Positions 20,214 to 30,253 are shown, counted from the stretch's first letter. The stretch: 35,525 nucleotides of DNA from Marinimicrobium sp. (GCA_027322215.1 DAHVRW010000009.1:1-35525), one strand, 5' to 3'. The notes: generated by a model from the sequence alone, not told the origin. Numbers and translations: made by a program.

Positions 20214-21317
20214 ATGCGGCACCTTATAAACACCTCAAACTTGATCCTGCTTCAGCTGGTTTTAGCCGCTTCAGTAATAGCATCGGGACTGGAGAACGCG
20301 GCTGCGGCAACCGATTTGACCCGCGTCGAACAGGCTGGTGGAAGCTGGCAAGAATGTGCCGATATACCGTGGAAGGTGCAAGAGCTTTACGGCACAACGC
20401 GGGATGGCAAAGTCATTATCGCTGGCGGTATGGCTCTCTCTGAGGCAGACGCCCCTGTAGGAATCGATCGAACCGGCATTTATGACCCGGCCACCGACAC
20501 CTGGACCGAAGGCCCGGCTTTGCCCTCGGCCCGCCATCACTCATTGATGATCAGCGCTGGTGGGCGAATCTACGCCGTTGGTGGGGCGACCCATGGCGCC
20601 TCGAAAGGTCACTGGCAACCCCGCCGGGAGGTGTACGTGCTCGACCGAACCGGGGGCTGGTCCACTTTGACCCAAATGCCCGTCGATCAAACCGAGGCGA
20701 TGGCGGTTGAGCATGAAGGCCGTATTCATATTCTGGGCGGGCGCACACCCAACTTTGACGATGCCAGCCGCTGGAGCGAGTACCGCGATGTGGATTGGCA
20801 TACGGTTTACGATATCCAAAGCAACACCTGGTCAACCGCCGCGGCCCTGCCCTCGCCCCGAAACAGTGCGGCGGTGGCCATTATCGATGGCCTGATTTAC
20901 GTGGCCGGTGGGCGAACGATGAAAGGCGGCAACATAGCTAACCTCGATCGCTACGATCCGGTGACGGACGAATGGCAATCGCTCAGCCCCATGCCCTATG
21001 CCGCCGGAGGTTTTAATGGCGCCGCCGTGGGTGGGAAATTTTATGTTTTTGGTGGCGAAGAGTTAGGTGTTTTAGGCGCGGACGGTGTCTTTGCGCAATC
21101 GATGCGTTACGACCCTGAGACCGATCAATGGCAAGCCTTGCCGAACCTGCCCACGGCGCGCCACGGGCATGCGGTGGTACCGGTACAGGGAAGTTTGTTC
21201 GTCATTGGCGGCGGGGCGCATACGGCCACCGGCATGACCACCAATACCCTTGAAGTCTATACGCCTGAGGGCAACTACCCACCGGTGAGCTGCCAACACA
21301 GGGACGCTAGTAGGTGA
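20214..21317 (+). CDS. Secreted Kelch-repeat protein
   Basis: N-terminal hydrophobic signal-like segment; repeated units such as DPATDTWTEGPALPSARHHSLMISAGGRIYAVGG, NTWSTAAALPSPRNSAAVAIIDGLIYVAGG, DQWQALPNLPTARHGHAVVPVQGSLFVIGG. Confidence 0.88.
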   Translation: MRHLINTSNLILLQLVLAASVIASGLENAAAATDLTRVEQAGGSWQECADIPWKVQELYGTTRDGKVIIAGGMALSEADAPVGIDRTGIYDPATDTWTEGPALPSARHHSLMISAGGRIYAVGGATHGASKGHWQPRREVYVLDRTGGWSTLTQMPVDQTEAMAVEHEGRIHILGGRTPNFDDASRWSEYRDVDWHTVYDIQSNTWSTAAALPSPRNSAAVAIIDGLIYVAGGRTMKGGNIANLDRYDPVTDEWQSLSPMPYAAGGFNGAAVGGKFYVFGGEELGVLGADGVFAQSMRYDPETDQWQALPNLPTARHGHAVVPVQGSLFVIGGGAHTATGMTTNTLEVYTPEGNYPPVSCQHRDASR

Positions 21318-21479
21318 GGGGTTGAGGGGTCAACGTTCGCTGGCTTGGGAAAAGCCAGCGACAATACCTGCCCGCCACCTATCCCGACGTGCAAACCCTC
21401 CGGCTATTTAGCAGAGCCGTCTGGGTTTTGGCTTTCGGCGGCGCTTAAGCGGGTTTAGAAAACGTTTCTCAACGGCCTG

Positions 21480-22577
21480 CTAGGCCGCCGACCCAACCCT
21501 CAGAATCGGCTTGACCGTTACGCCGTTTTTCGAATCCTCGAACGCCTTATCGATTTGATCAAACTCGTAAAACTGCACCAGCTTGTCAAACGGAAAGCGG
21601 CCCTCTTTGTAGTAGGCCACCAACTGAGGAATAAATACCCTCGGAACGGAATCGCCTTCGATGACGCCGATCATGCTCTTACCTTCGGCCATCAAGTCGT
21701 CTTGAACGTTTAGAGTCAGTTCACCGGTCACGCCGACAATGGCACAGGTGCCCAGCGGCCGAAGTGCGTGCAAGGCTTGGCGGACCACCACCGGCACGCC
21801 CGTGCTTTCCACCGCGTAGTGAAGACCGCCGTCGGTGATTTTGCGTATCTCTTCGACAACGTCAACATTCTTGCTGTTTAGCGTATGGGTTGCCCCCAGC
21901 TCTTTGGCCAGAGTCAAGCGGTTGTCGTGGATATCCACGGCAATGATCTGATGACAGCCTACGATTTTCGCCGCCATGATCGCACTCAAGCCAACAGCAC
22001 CGGCTCCAAAAATGGCGATGGCGCTGCCGAACTCGGGCTTCAAACGGTTGAGTATCGTACCCGCGCCGGTTTGAATACCGCAGCCGAGCGGCCCCAGCAG
22101 AGCCAGGTCGACGCTCTTGTCCACCTTGACCACGTTGCGCTCATGGACCACCGCGTGAGTGGCGAAAGAGGATTGCCCAAAAAATGTCGACACACCCTGA
22201 TCGCCCTGACTCAAACGGTGCGAACCATCATCCATTACGCCGCCGAAGTTCAGATCATTGAAGGTTTCGCACACCGTCGGGTGTCCGGTCAGACAGTTAC
22301 CACAACTGCCGCAATGGGCGAATGACATCACCACATGATCGCCTACCTCAAGCCCGGTAACGTTCGGGCCGAGTTTTTCAATAACACCCGAGCCCTCATG
22401 ACCGAGAACGACGGGAAATGGTGATAGCCCCAGCTCACGAGCCACCTCATCAGTGTGACAAACGCCGGTGGCAACAACGCGGACCAACACTTCCCCCGCC
22501 TGGGGCTCCGCCAACGCCACCGACTCGAGAACAAAATCCCCAGCCTGAGCGTGGGTTACCGCTGCTTTAATATCCAT
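21480..22577 (-). CDS. Zinc-dependent NAD(P) alcohol dehydrogenase, aryl-alcohol (XylB)-like
   Basis: GVCHTDEVARELGLSPFPVVLGHEGSGVIEKLG...HCGSCGNCLTGHPTVCE...GCGIQTGAGTILN...AIFGAGAVGLSAIMAAKIVG. Confidence 0.92.
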   Translation of the reverse strand: MDIKAAVTHAQAGDFVLESVALAEPQAGEVLVRVVATGVCHTDEVARELGLSPFPVVLGHEGSGVIEKLGPNVTGLEVGDHVVMSFAHCGSCGNCLTGHPTVCETFNDLNFGGVMDDGSHRLSQGDQGVSTFFGQSSFATHAVVHERNVVKVDKSVDLALLGPLGCGIQTGAGTILNRLKPEFGSAIAIFGAGAVGLSAIMAAKIVGCHQIIAVDIHDNRLTLAKELGATHTLNSKNVDVVEEIRKITDGGLHYAVESTGVPVVVRQALHALRPLGTCAIVGVTGELTLNVQDDLMAEGKSMIGVIEGDSVPRVFIPQLVAYYKEGRFPFDKLVQFYEFDQIDKAFEDSKNGVTVKPILRVGSAA

Positions 22578-22642
22578 AATCTATCCTCAATGTTAAGTTT
22601 CAAAAAAGGTACGTGTAAAAAGTCCTGTTAAACGGGCTGCGT

Positions 22643-24109
22643 TTAAAACGGATACTTTCGGGGTTGGTGCTGAACACTGACCCATTGGTCTGTGGTGAAC
22701 TCGGCGATGGCCCAATCACCACTGAAGCGCCCCAATCCTGAATTCTTTTCACCGCCGAACGGTGCATTCGGCTCATCGTTGACCGGCATATCGTTGACGT
22801 GAACCATACCCGCGCGGATGCGCTGGGCGAAGCGCAAGCCTCGCGCCAAATCACCGGAAAAAACGGCGCTCGACAAGCCATACTCGGTATCGTTAGCCAG
22901 CTCGAGGGCATGGGCTTCGTTGCGGGCTTTAAGAATTCCGATCAACGGGCCAAAAATCTCCTCGCGGCTGATGTTCATCTCCGGCGTTACATCACCAAAC
23001 ACATGAGGTGGCAGCACCTGTCCCTTAACCTCGCCTTCGAGTAAAACCTTTGCACCCTCTTGTTTGGCTTTGGCGATTTTTTCTTGCAGCCCTTCCAGTT
23101 GCGCCTGGTTAATAATCGGCCCGATTGCCGTGGATGCCTGGGCTGGATCACCCACTGTCAATGCCCGCGCCTTGGCGACGAAGCGCTCGACAAACTCGTC
23201 ATAGCGGCTCGCGTCAACAATGATTCGGTTAACCGCCATGCAAATTTGGCCTTGGTGTAAAAAGGTGCCGACGATAGCCGCCGCCACTGCCTGTTCAATG
23301 TCGGCATCATCGAGAACCACAAACGGACCGTTGCCGCCGAGTTCCAGTGCGACCCGTTTAATGTGTTCGCCGCCTCCGGCAATTCGGGCGATGCCTCGCC
23401 CCACCGGGGTGGAACCAGTGAACGAGATCAAGCTCGGCACCGGATGCTCCACAAAGGCATCGCCAATTTCCCGCCCTGGGCCCACCACAACACTGAGCGC
23501 CCCCGCCGGCAAACCCGCCTCTTCAAATAAACGCGCAATCAACAAGCCGCCGGTGACCGGTGTGTCGCTGGCGGGCTTGATCACTACGGTATTACCCAGT
23601 GCCAATGCCGGGGCCACCGAGCGTTGGGATAGATGCAAAGGAAAGTTCCAGGGGCTAATGACGGAAACGACCCCCAACGGCTTTCGGTAAACCAAGTGCT
23701 CTTTGCCCGGAACGTTACTCGCCATTGTGCGACCGTGCATCCGGCTCGGCATACTGGCGGCTTCCAGAGTGATTCCGCGGGCGGACGCCCACTCAATCTC
23801 GGCTTTCATTTTGGTGCTGCCGGATTCGCGCACCAGCCAATCAATGATTTCATCCTTGCGCACATCAAACAACTCAACTACGCGATACAAAATGGCGGCT
23901 CGCGCCGCTGGGGAGGTTGCCGCCCAGTCAGGCTGAACTTCATTCGCCCGGGCGTAAGCCGCGTCCATATCCTCTCGATTGGCTTGACGGATCTTCAGCA
24001 ACTCTTGATCTTGATACGGGTCTTTCACCGTGAGGTCCTGCTTGCCTGATCCCTCGCGCCACTGCCCCGCGATCGGTAACAGATGCATCTCTTCGTAAGG
24101 TTTAGCCAT
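22643..24109 (-). CDS. Aldehyde dehydrogenase, benzaldehyde dehydrogenase (XylC)-like
   Basis: [34 protein letters not shown]...[47 protein letters not shown]...[14 protein letters not shown]; start 24109 preceded by GGAGG. Confidence 0.93.
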   Translation of the reverse strand: MAKPYEEMHLLPIAGQWREGSGKQDLTVKDPYQDQELLKIRQANREDMDAAYARANEVQPDWAATSPAARAAILYRVVELFDVRKDEIIDWLVRESGSTKMKAEIEWASARGITLEAASMPSRMHGRTMASNVPGKEHLVYRKPLGVVSVISPWNFPLHLSQRSVAPALALGNTVVIKPASDTPVTGGLLIARLFEEAGLPAGALSVVVGPGREIGDAFVEHPVPSLISFTGSTPVGRGIARIAGGGEHIKRVALELGGNGPFVVLDDADIEQAVAAAIVGTFLHQGQICMAVNRIIVDASRYDEFVERFVAKARALTVGDPAQASTAIGPIINQAQLEGLQEKIAKAKQEGAKVLLEGEVKGQVLPPHVFGDVTPEMNISREEIFGPLIGILKARNEAHALELANDTEYGLSSAVFSGDLARGLRFAQRIRAGMVHVNDMPVNDEPNAPFGGEKNSGLGRFSGDWAIAEFTTDQWVSVQHQPRKYPF

Positions 24110-24272
24110 AACATTTCCTCCTTCCGGACGATGAGTATCGATACGGCAGAGCATGAATGGCGCATTAACCAAAACGGCTCGGCACGCTCCGATATCTGTG
24201 CCGCCTATTCTGCCACATGGGCTATGGCAGATGGGCGTAATAAGAAAGCGTTTCTGTCTGCCCGGGGCGAGA

Positions 24273-25220
24273 CTATGCCCCGCTCGCTTTGTTGAGTCGG
24301 TTGAGCGCCGGCTCAGGTAACGACAGCGTTACCGCACCCATTATTTCCTCGAGCTGTTCCAGCTTCGTGGCACTGGCAATGGGCGCGGTGACACCCGGGC
24401 GGCTCAACAGCCATGCCAATGCCACCTGCGCCGGGCGTGCGGATAGCTCATCCGATACCGCCAGCAACTCGTGCAAAATTCTCTGGCCACGGCCCGTGAA
24501 ATACTGCTGCATGAAGTCGGCTCGGGCACTGCCTTGCAGATCTTCCACCTTGCGGTACTTGCCGGTGAGAAAACCACTGGCCAACGAGAAGTAACTCACC
24601 ACGCCGATCTGCTGTTCCTGTGCCAGATTCGCCAGCTCAGATTCAAAATCATCCCGATCATGCAAGTTGTACAGCGGCTGTATCACTTCATAGCGGGCCA
24701 GCCCCTGTTCCTTTGAGACGTTCAGCGCCTCGCGTAAGCGCTCTGCGGAATAGTTGGACGCCCCCAGTGCACGCACCTTGCCGGCCTTTACCAATTTATC
24801 GAAGGCGGTCATGGTTTCTTCCAAGGGCACCTGCTCGTCGTCAATATGCGCAAAGTAGATGTCGATATAATCCGTGCCGAGGCGTTTTAACGAATCGTTC
24901 ACAGCCGCTTCAATATTGGCGGCGGACAGACCTTTCCGTGGTTCCCACATGCCCACTTTGGTCATGAGGACAATGTCATCGCGTCGGCCGCGTTTGGCCA
25001 GCCACTTGCCCAGCACGGTTTCCGATTCACCGCCGCTAAGGCCGGGTGCCCAAGCCGAATAGGAGTCCGCTGTATCGATCGCGTTAAAGCCCCGCTCGAC
25101 GAATCGGTCCAGCAGTTCAAAAGAGCGGGCTTCATCGGCGGTCCAACCGAAGACGTTGCCGCCAAAAACGATCGGAGCTATTTCGATACCCGAACGACCG
25201 AGTGTGCGCTTTTTCATCAT
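24273..25220 (-). CDS. Aldo/keto reductase
   Basis: [27 protein letters not shown]...[29 protein letters not shown]...[18 protein letters not shown]...[16 protein letters not shown]. Confidence 0.95.
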   Translation of the reverse strand: MMKKRTLGRSGIEIAPIVFGGNVFGWTADEARSFELLDRFVERGFNAIDTADSYSAWAPGLSGGESETVLGKWLAKRGRRDDIVLMTKVGMWEPRKGLSAANIEAAVNDSLKRLGTDYIDIYFAHIDDEQVPLEETMTAFDKLVKAGKVRALGASNYSAERLREALNVSKEQGLARYEVIQPLYNLHDRDDFESELANLAQEQQIGVVSYFSLASGFLTGKYRKVEDLQGSARADFMQQYFTGRGQRILHELLAVSDELSARPAQVALAWLLSRPGVTAPIASATKLEQLEEIMGAVTLSLPEPALNRLNKASGA

Positions 25221-25263
25221 CAGAACTCCTTAATTTGTATGAAAGAACGAGGCGCGAATGAAT

Positions 25264-26247
25264 TTAGGATTTCATCGCCTCGGCGATAAGTTCCAGCGAT
25301 CGCAGCCGTGCTTCATGTTCGTAAACATCTGAGACTATCATGACCTCATCGACGCCGGTATCGGCAATAAACGTTTTAAGTCCGGCGCGCACGGTATCCA
25401 CAGAGCCAAAAATCGAATATTTCAACATATGCATGGCCTGTGCCTTTTCACCGGCCGACCAGTAACTGTCGATATCGTCGATGGGAGGTTTACTTAACCC
25501 CCGCCGTCCGGCGAACAAGTCCGCAAACGACATTTGCTGGGTGGTTGCCAGCCGCACGGCTTCCTCATCCGTATCCGCGGCGATGATATTGATGCCGGCA
25601 ACCGCATAGGGCTCGGCCAGCTGTTTTGAGGGTTTAAAGCGGCTGCGGTATATCTCCAACGCTGGCATCAGCATGTCCGGTGCAAAGTGCGAAGCGAAGG
25701 CGTAAGGCAAACCCAGCTCGGCCGCCAAAGTGGCGCCGAAGTTGCTGGAGCCCAGTATCCACAGGGGCACATTGGTGCCCGTGCCCGGTACCGCAAGAAT
25801 ACGCTGCTGCGGTGTGCGCGGCCCCAGGAATGCCTGGAGTTCCTGAACGTCTTGTGGAAAATGATCCGAGGCATTGGGCGCACGGCGCATGGCGCGCACG
25901 GCAATCTGGTCGGTGCCCGGCGCGCGGCCAAGGCCCAAATCAATGCGCCCAGGGTAGAGATGCTCCAAAGTGCCGAACTGTTCAGCAATGATATAAGGCG
26001 CATGGTTGGGCAACATGATACCCCCCGCGCCAACCCGAATGGTTTTGGTACCGCCGGCAATATGACCGATCACAATGGAGGTGGCGGCACTGGCAATACC
26101 CTCCATGTTGTGATGTTCGGCCACCCACACACGTTTAAAGCCCCAGCGCTCGGCGTGGGCCGCCATATCCCGGGCATTGTTCAAAGCCGTGCCTGGGTCT
26201 GTGTCTTCGGTGACGCGTACCAGTTCAAGAATAGAAAATTCGGTCAT
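25264..26247 (-). CDS. LLM class flavin-dependent oxidoreductase
   Basis: [110 protein letters not shown]. Confidence 0.95.
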   Translation of the reverse strand: MTEFSILELVRVTEDTDPGTALNNARDMAAHAERWGFKRVWVAEHHNMEGIASAATSIVIGHIAGGTKTIRVGAGGIMLPNHAPYIIAEQFGTLEHLYPGRIDLGLGRAPGTDQIAVRAMRRAPNASDHFPQDVQELQAFLGPRTPQQRILAVPGTGTNVPLWILGSSNFGATLAAELGLPYAFASHFAPDMLMPALEIYRSRFKPSKQLAEPYAVAGINIIAADTDEEAVRLATTQQMSFADLFAGRRGLSKPPIDDIDSYWSAGEKAQAMHMLKYSIFGSVDTVRAGLKTFIADTGVDEVMIVSDVYEHEARLRSLELIAEAMKS

Positions 26248-26900
26248 TTCGGATTGCTCCCGATTGCTGAATGCTTAATGGCTGAGTGCCTAGTTGCTGA
26301 GTGCTCAATAGATTCGTGCGCATTTTTCGTCGAATCGTCGGCCAGATAACCGTAGGCGAGTATCTCGTCGACACTCTCCGGCGCCGCGCCGTACTCGCGT
26401 ACTTTGTCGTGGACAAATGCCGCTCCCAGCACGCTAAAAAATAATGCCTGTGGAGCGACCGACGGGCGCGCGGCACCGTCAGCTTGGGCACGAGATAAAA
26501 ACTCTTCTGTGATGGAAATCAGAGTCTGGCATGTAACAGCCAGAGGCGATGTTTGAGCTTCCATGGCTTTGACAAACGATCTGGGTAGACCGTTGAAAGC
26601 GCTGAGGTAATCTTTGAGTTCGGCCATCCATGTCAGTAGAGCTGTTTTGGCGCAGCTCAGGGCGGCCGCCTTGTCCCGATTAGACAACAGCACCGTCTGG
26701 CGCTCGTGCAACAACTCGCATAATAAGTGCTCGCGAGTCGGAAAATGCCGATAGAGCGTCCCCGGGCCAACCCCGGCGGAGCGCGCCACCTCATCGAGCG
26801 ACGCATCAATACCATCGCGAGCGAACGCGGCCTTTGCCGCCTCGAGAATTAAACCGCGATTGCGTCTCGCATCCGCCCTTTGGACTGTCTGTGCTTGCAT
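26244..26900 (-). CDS. TetR family transcriptional regulator
   Basis: [60 protein letters not shown]; 4-nt ATGA overlap with the LLM oxidoreductase. Confidence 0.95.
   Translation of the reverse strand: MQAQTVQRADARRNRGLILEAAKAAFARDGIDASLDEVARSAGVGPGTLYRHFPTREHLLCELLHERQTVLLSNRDKAAALSCAKTALLTWMAELKDYLSAFNGLPRSFVKAMEAQTSPLAVTCQTLISITEEFLSRAQADGAARPSVAPQALFFSVLGAAFVHDKVREYGAAPESVDEILAYGYLADDSTKNAHESIEHSATRHSAIKHSAIGSNPK
26264..26308 (-). repeat. Three imperfect 15-nt tandem repeats in the tetR 3' end
   Basis: Plus strand TTGCTGAATGCTTAA / TGGCTGAGTGCCTAG / TTGCTGAGTGCTCAA. Confidence 0.8.
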
Positions 26901-27049
26901 CAGAGCCTCGTCAGTGGAATGTCAAGTTTTCGAGCATAACGGCAGTATAACATCTATTCGGAGGATATCTCCGTTTTCCGGCTACTGAACGACGTGAACA
27001 ACGCCGCGCGTTGCGGCAACGGTTAACTGCATGAGAAAAGAAAAATTAT

Positions 27050-27088
27050 TAACGCTTGTCGAAATCGCGGATGGGTGTACGACTATTG
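27050..27088 (+). promoter_or_regulatory. Putative ECF sigma promoter upstream of the ECF42-like gene
   Basis: TTGTCGA (27056-27062), then CGAC at 27080-27083 with 17 nt between TGTCGA and CGAC; near-identical to 28430-28468. Confidence 0.65.
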
Positions 27089-27175
27089 AGAAAACCAGTC
27101 ACCCCTGATCACAGTGGTAACGCCTATGGCGCCATGCTATCTAGACGATGGTTACCGTAAATTATAGACTGCAGC

Positions 27176-28432
27176 ATGACACCCTCTTCCATTGAACAAC
27201 GTATTGCAGCGATCTACCGCAATGAATCGCGCAGAGCCCTGGCCACCCTGATTCGGCTGCTACACGGCAACTTCGATCTCGCCGAGGATGCGCTGCAGGA
27301 CGCCTTTATGGCCGCTTTGTCACAGTGGCCCCATGATGGCATCCCCCGCAACCCCCGGGCCTGGTTGATATCCACCGGCCGCTTTAAAGCCATAGACCGG
27401 GTACGCAAAAACGCACGCCTTGAGAAGTATCTGAATGGCCTCGCCCACACTTCGGATATCGGTCCTGAAAGTCAACCCTGGGAAAACGATGAAGCGATCG
27501 AAGATGATCAGCTGCGCCTGATTTTCACCTGCTGCCACCCAAGCCTGGCCATAGAATCCCGCCTCGCACTTACCCTACGGGAAGTGTGCGGCCTCACCAC
27601 CGAAGCGATTGCCGCGGCATTTTTAGTGCCGGTGCCAACGTTGGCACAACGTATCGTCAGGGCGAAAAACAAGATTCGGGATGCCGGCATTCCCTACGAA
27701 GTGCCAGCTCCTGAAGCGCTATCAGAACGCTTGGACGCCGTGGTGCCCGTTGTTTATTTGGTTTTCAATGAAGGTTACTCGGCATCCGGTGGCACGGAGG
27801 TTATCCGGAGAGATCTTTCGGCGGAAGCAATCCGGCTCGGAAGGTTATTGCACGAGTTATTGCCCAACCCTGAGGTCGCCGGCCTGCTGGCCCTGATGCT
27901 GTTACATGATGCTCGGCGCGGCGGACGCACCAACGCCAATGGTGATTTGATTCCCCTGGAAGAGCAAAACCGCACACTGTGGAACCGCGCCCAAATTCGC
28001 GAAGGCTGTGACTTGGTGGTGCAGGCGCTGCGATCTGGACCACCCAGCGCGTATACGCTGCAAGCCGCCATTGCCGCTATTCATGCCGAAGCGCCCACAG
28101 CCGAAGAAACCGACTGGGCAGAAATCACCGGTCTTTACGATCTACTACTTCGTATCAACCCTTCCCCCGTAACGGCACTCAACCGTGCTGCCGCGCTGGC
28201 CATGCGTGATGGGCCAGAAGCCGGTCTGCAAGCGATAGACAAGCTCATGAATCACAAGGAGCTGCAACGTTACCATCTGCTGCACGCTGCGCGAGCAGAC
28301 CTGTTCCGTCGTCTGAACCAATTCCAGGAGGCCATCCAATGCTATCAGCAAGCGCTGGACCTGGCACAGCAAGAACCTGAACGGCGCTTTTTGCAACAGC
28401 GGTTAACGGCATTACAAAATAAAAATTCTTAA
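27176..28432 (+). CDS. ECF-family RNA polymerase sigma factor with long C-terminal TPR-like extension (ECF42-like)
   Basis: RNESRRALATLIRLLHGNFDLAEDALQDAFMAALSQWPHDGIPRNPRAWLISTGRFKAIDRVRK...LRLIFTCCHPSLAIESRLALTLREVCGLTTEAIAAAFLVPVPTLAQRIVRAKNKI...VYLVFNEGYSAS...; neighbouring DUF1428/VOC/YciI genes. Confidence 0.93.
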   Translation: MTPSSIEQRIAAIYRNESRRALATLIRLLHGNFDLAEDALQDAFMAALSQWPHDGIPRNPRAWLISTGRFKAIDRVRKNARLEKYLNGLAHTSDIGPESQPWENDEAIEDDQLRLIFTCCHPSLAIESRLALTLREVCGLTTEAIAAAFLVPVPTLAQRIVRAKNKIRDAGIPYEVPAPEALSERLDAVVPVVYLVFNEGYSASGGTEVIRRDLSAEAIRLGRLLHELLPNPEVAGLLALMLLHDARRGGRTNANGDLIPLEEQNRTLWNRAQIREGCDLVVQALRSGPPSAYTLQAAIAAIHAEAPTAEETDWAEITGLYDLLLRINPSPVTALNRAAALAMRDGPEAGLQAIDKLMNHKELQRYHLLHAARADLFRRLNQFQEAIQCYQQALDLAQQEPERRFLQQRLTALQNKNS

Positions 28433-28468
28433 TGGTTGTCGAAATCGCGTAGGGGCCAACGACTATTA
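28430..28468 (+). promoter_or_regulatory. Second putative ECF promoter, directly after the sigma gene stop codon
   Basis: TTGTCGAAATCGCGTAGGGGCCAACGACTATTAAG; same 17-nt spacing between TGTCGA and CGAC. Confidence 0.65.
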
Positions 28469-28501
28469 AGTGAACCCATTCACCACATGAGGAGTTAAAC
28501 C

Positions 28502-28876
28502 ATGAGTTATATCGATGGCTTCGTTATTGCTGTACCCAAAACCAGCCGAGAAAAATTCATCCAGCACGCGGAAACCGCCGACGCTGTATTTATGGAATGG
28601 GGCGCCACCCGCGTTTTTGAATGCTGGGAAGACGACGTGCCCGATGGCACCGTCACTGACTTTCGCCGGGCCGTTCAGGCAAAAGACGACGAGGCGGTGG
28701 TATTTTCCTGGGTCGAGTGGCCGGATAAGGAATCTCGCGACGCGGGGATGAAGAAGATGATGGAAGCAATGGAGACCGACCCACGCGTCAGCGTCGAGAA
28801 CAACCCCATGCCTTTCGACGGCAAGCGCATGATATTCGGCGGCTTTGTGCCGGTTGTGGCACTGGAAAAATCATAG
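28502..28876 (+). CDS. DUF1428 family protein
   Basis: MSYIDGFVIAVPKTSREKFIQHAETADAVFMEWGATRVFECWEDDVPDGTVTDFRRAVQAKDDEAVVFSWVEWPDKESRDAG...FDGKRMIFGGF. Confidence 0.9.
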   Translation: MSYIDGFVIAVPKTSREKFIQHAETADAVFMEWGATRVFECWEDDVPDGTVTDFRRAVQAKDDEAVVFSWVEWPDKESRDAGMKKMMEAMETDPRVSVENNPMPFDGKRMIFGGFVPVVALEKS

Positions 28877-28910
28877 CCGTGCATTCACATACAGTGACGA
28901 GGAAAACACT

Positions 28911-29705
28911 ATGGCCAACAAACACGGCGAGTTCATTTGGTACGAATTGTTAACTGATGAAAGTGATGCCGCACTCGCCTTTTACAGTTCGATACTCGGT
29001 TGGCAGGCCAGTGATAGCGGTCAGCCAGGCATGGACTACCGCATTCTGCGTGCCCGGGATAAAGACTCCGGAGAAGAACACGAGGTCGGCGGTTTGATGC
29101 AATTAACCGACGAGATGCGTCAACATGGTGCCAGTCCCGTATGGCTGGGTTATATCGGCGTTGATGATGTGGATCTTACAGTGGACAGAATCGTCACCGC
29201 CGGCGGCCGTGTACAGATGCCCCCCTTCGATATCCCGGACGTTGGTCGTCTGACCATGGTCACTGATCCTCAGGGTGCCGTTTTTTACGTCATGCGGGGA
29301 TTCAGCAACCAGACCAGCCTGGCCTTTGCGGCGGACAAACCCCGTGTCGGACACTGCGCCTGGAATGAGCTCAGCACTACCGACCCAGAAGCGGCCAAAG
29401 CGTTTTATTTTAGGGAGTTTGGTTGGACGAAAGACGGTGAAATGGCTCTGGGCCCCATAGGCAATTACGAATTTATCCGTCATAACGGTGTCATCGGCGC
29501 CATCATGCCAAAATTCGAGGAGATGCCGAGACCGATGTGGACCTACTACTTCCGCTGCGCGGACATCGATCAGGCCCACCAAGCCATCACCGACAACGGC
29601 GGAAAAGTGTTAAACGGACCCGATGAGATCCCAGGGGGTGACTATATCCTCAAGGGCGTCGATCCCCAGGGAGCGCTGTTCGCTCTGGTTGGAACAAGGC
29701 GATAA
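28911..29705 (+). CDS. Two-domain VOC (glyoxalase/bleomycin resistance-like) protein
   Basis: MANKHGEFIWYELLTDESDAALAFYSSILGWQ...RLTMVTDPQGAVFYVM...GHCAWNELSTTDPEAAKAFYFREFGWT...YILKGVDPQGALFALVG. Confidence 0.93.
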   Translation: MANKHGEFIWYELLTDESDAALAFYSSILGWQASDSGQPGMDYRILRARDKDSGEEHEVGGLMQLTDEMRQHGASPVWLGYIGVDDVDLTVDRIVTAGGRVQMPPFDIPDVGRLTMVTDPQGAVFYVMRGFSNQTSLAFAADKPRVGHCAWNELSTTDPEAAKAFYFREFGWTKDGEMALGPIGNYEFIRHNGVIGAIMPKFEEMPRPMWTYYFRCADIDQAHQAITDNGGKVLNGPDEIPGGDYILKGVDPQGALFALVGTRR

Positions 29706-29752
29706 CGAGCGTAAAAACGCGCCTGTAACACGACTGTCACGTAAGGAAGGAA

Positions 29753-30124
29753 ATGATGAAATATTTATGCCTTGTCTATTATGACGAAAAGGAAATACAG
29801 CAACTCTCCCAGCAAGAGTGGGACAGGCTCAACCGCGATTGTATGGACTGCGTGGACGATTTTACCCAGGGCGGTCACTTTCTCGACGGTGCGCCGCTGT
29901 TATCCACAGATGCCGCAACCACCTTGCGGGTGCGCGACAACAAGGCGCTTATTACCGATGGTCCGTTCGCGGAAACCAAGGAACAACTGGCGGGGTTTTA
30001 TATGCTGGAAGCCAGGGATATCAACGAGGCCATCCGTTTGGCGGAGAAAATCCCACCAGCGCGCTACGGATGCGTGGAAATTCGCCCGGTACGGGAATTA
30101 ATGGAACAGGGCAATAGCCGTTAA
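29753..30124 (+). CDS. YciI/DGPF family protein
   Basis: MMKYLCLVYYDEKEIQQLSQQEWDRLNRDCMDCVDDFTQGGHFLDGAPL...ALITDGPFAETKEQLAGFYMLEARDINEAIRLAEKIPPARYGCVEIRPV; contains the DGPF motif. Confidence 0.95.
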   Translation: MMKYLCLVYYDEKEIQQLSQQEWDRLNRDCMDCVDDFTQGGHFLDGAPLLSTDAATTLRVRDNKALITDGPFAETKEQLAGFYMLEARDINEAIRLAEKIPPARYGCVEIRPVRELMEQGNSR

Positions 30125-30136
30125 TTGCGAATGAAG

Positions 30137-30157
30137 CCGCCGGGGCAACCCCGGCGG
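30137..30157. other. Perfect 9-bp GC hairpin downstream of the YciI gene
   Basis: CCGCCGGGG-CAA-CCCCGGCGG, 12 nt past the YciI stop codon; no obvious U tract. Confidence 0.75.
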
Positions 30158-30253
30158 AGCGCTGCATTTCATCTAAGGACCGCCGCCTTCGTCACCTCCC
30201 AAATTTAGCCACGATTGCGTTTCATCTCCCCCATGAACCGTCTGTGCTTACAT
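30137..30253 (-). pseudogene. Decayed 5' remnant of a TetR-family gene related to 26244-26900
   Basis: Minus strand ATGTAAGCACAGACGGTTCATGGG...GAAACGCAATCGTGGCTAAATTTGGGAGGTGACGAAGGC...AGCGCTCCGCCGGGGTTGCCCCGG aligns with the intact tetR start ATGCAAGCACAGACAGTCCAAAGG...GAGACGCAATCGCGGTTTAATTCTCGAGGCGGCAAAGGC...GGCGCGCTCCGCCGGGGTTGGCCCGG. Confidence 0.8.

Noticed and set aside
21337-21361. Hairpin TCGCTGGCTT-GGGAA-AAGCCAGCGA after the Kelch gene as an intrinsic terminator
   Set aside because: Strong stem but no U tract on either side; not called as a terminator.
21448-21472. LacI-type operator-like TTAGAAAACGTTTCTCAA
   Set aside because: Located between convergent gene 3' ends with no promoter-proximal gene or LacI regulator in view; likely chance.
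25687-26349. 220-aa plus-strand ORF opposite the LLM oxidoreductase
   Set aside because: Antisense shadow; its repetitive tail simply reflects the tetR 15-nt repeats.
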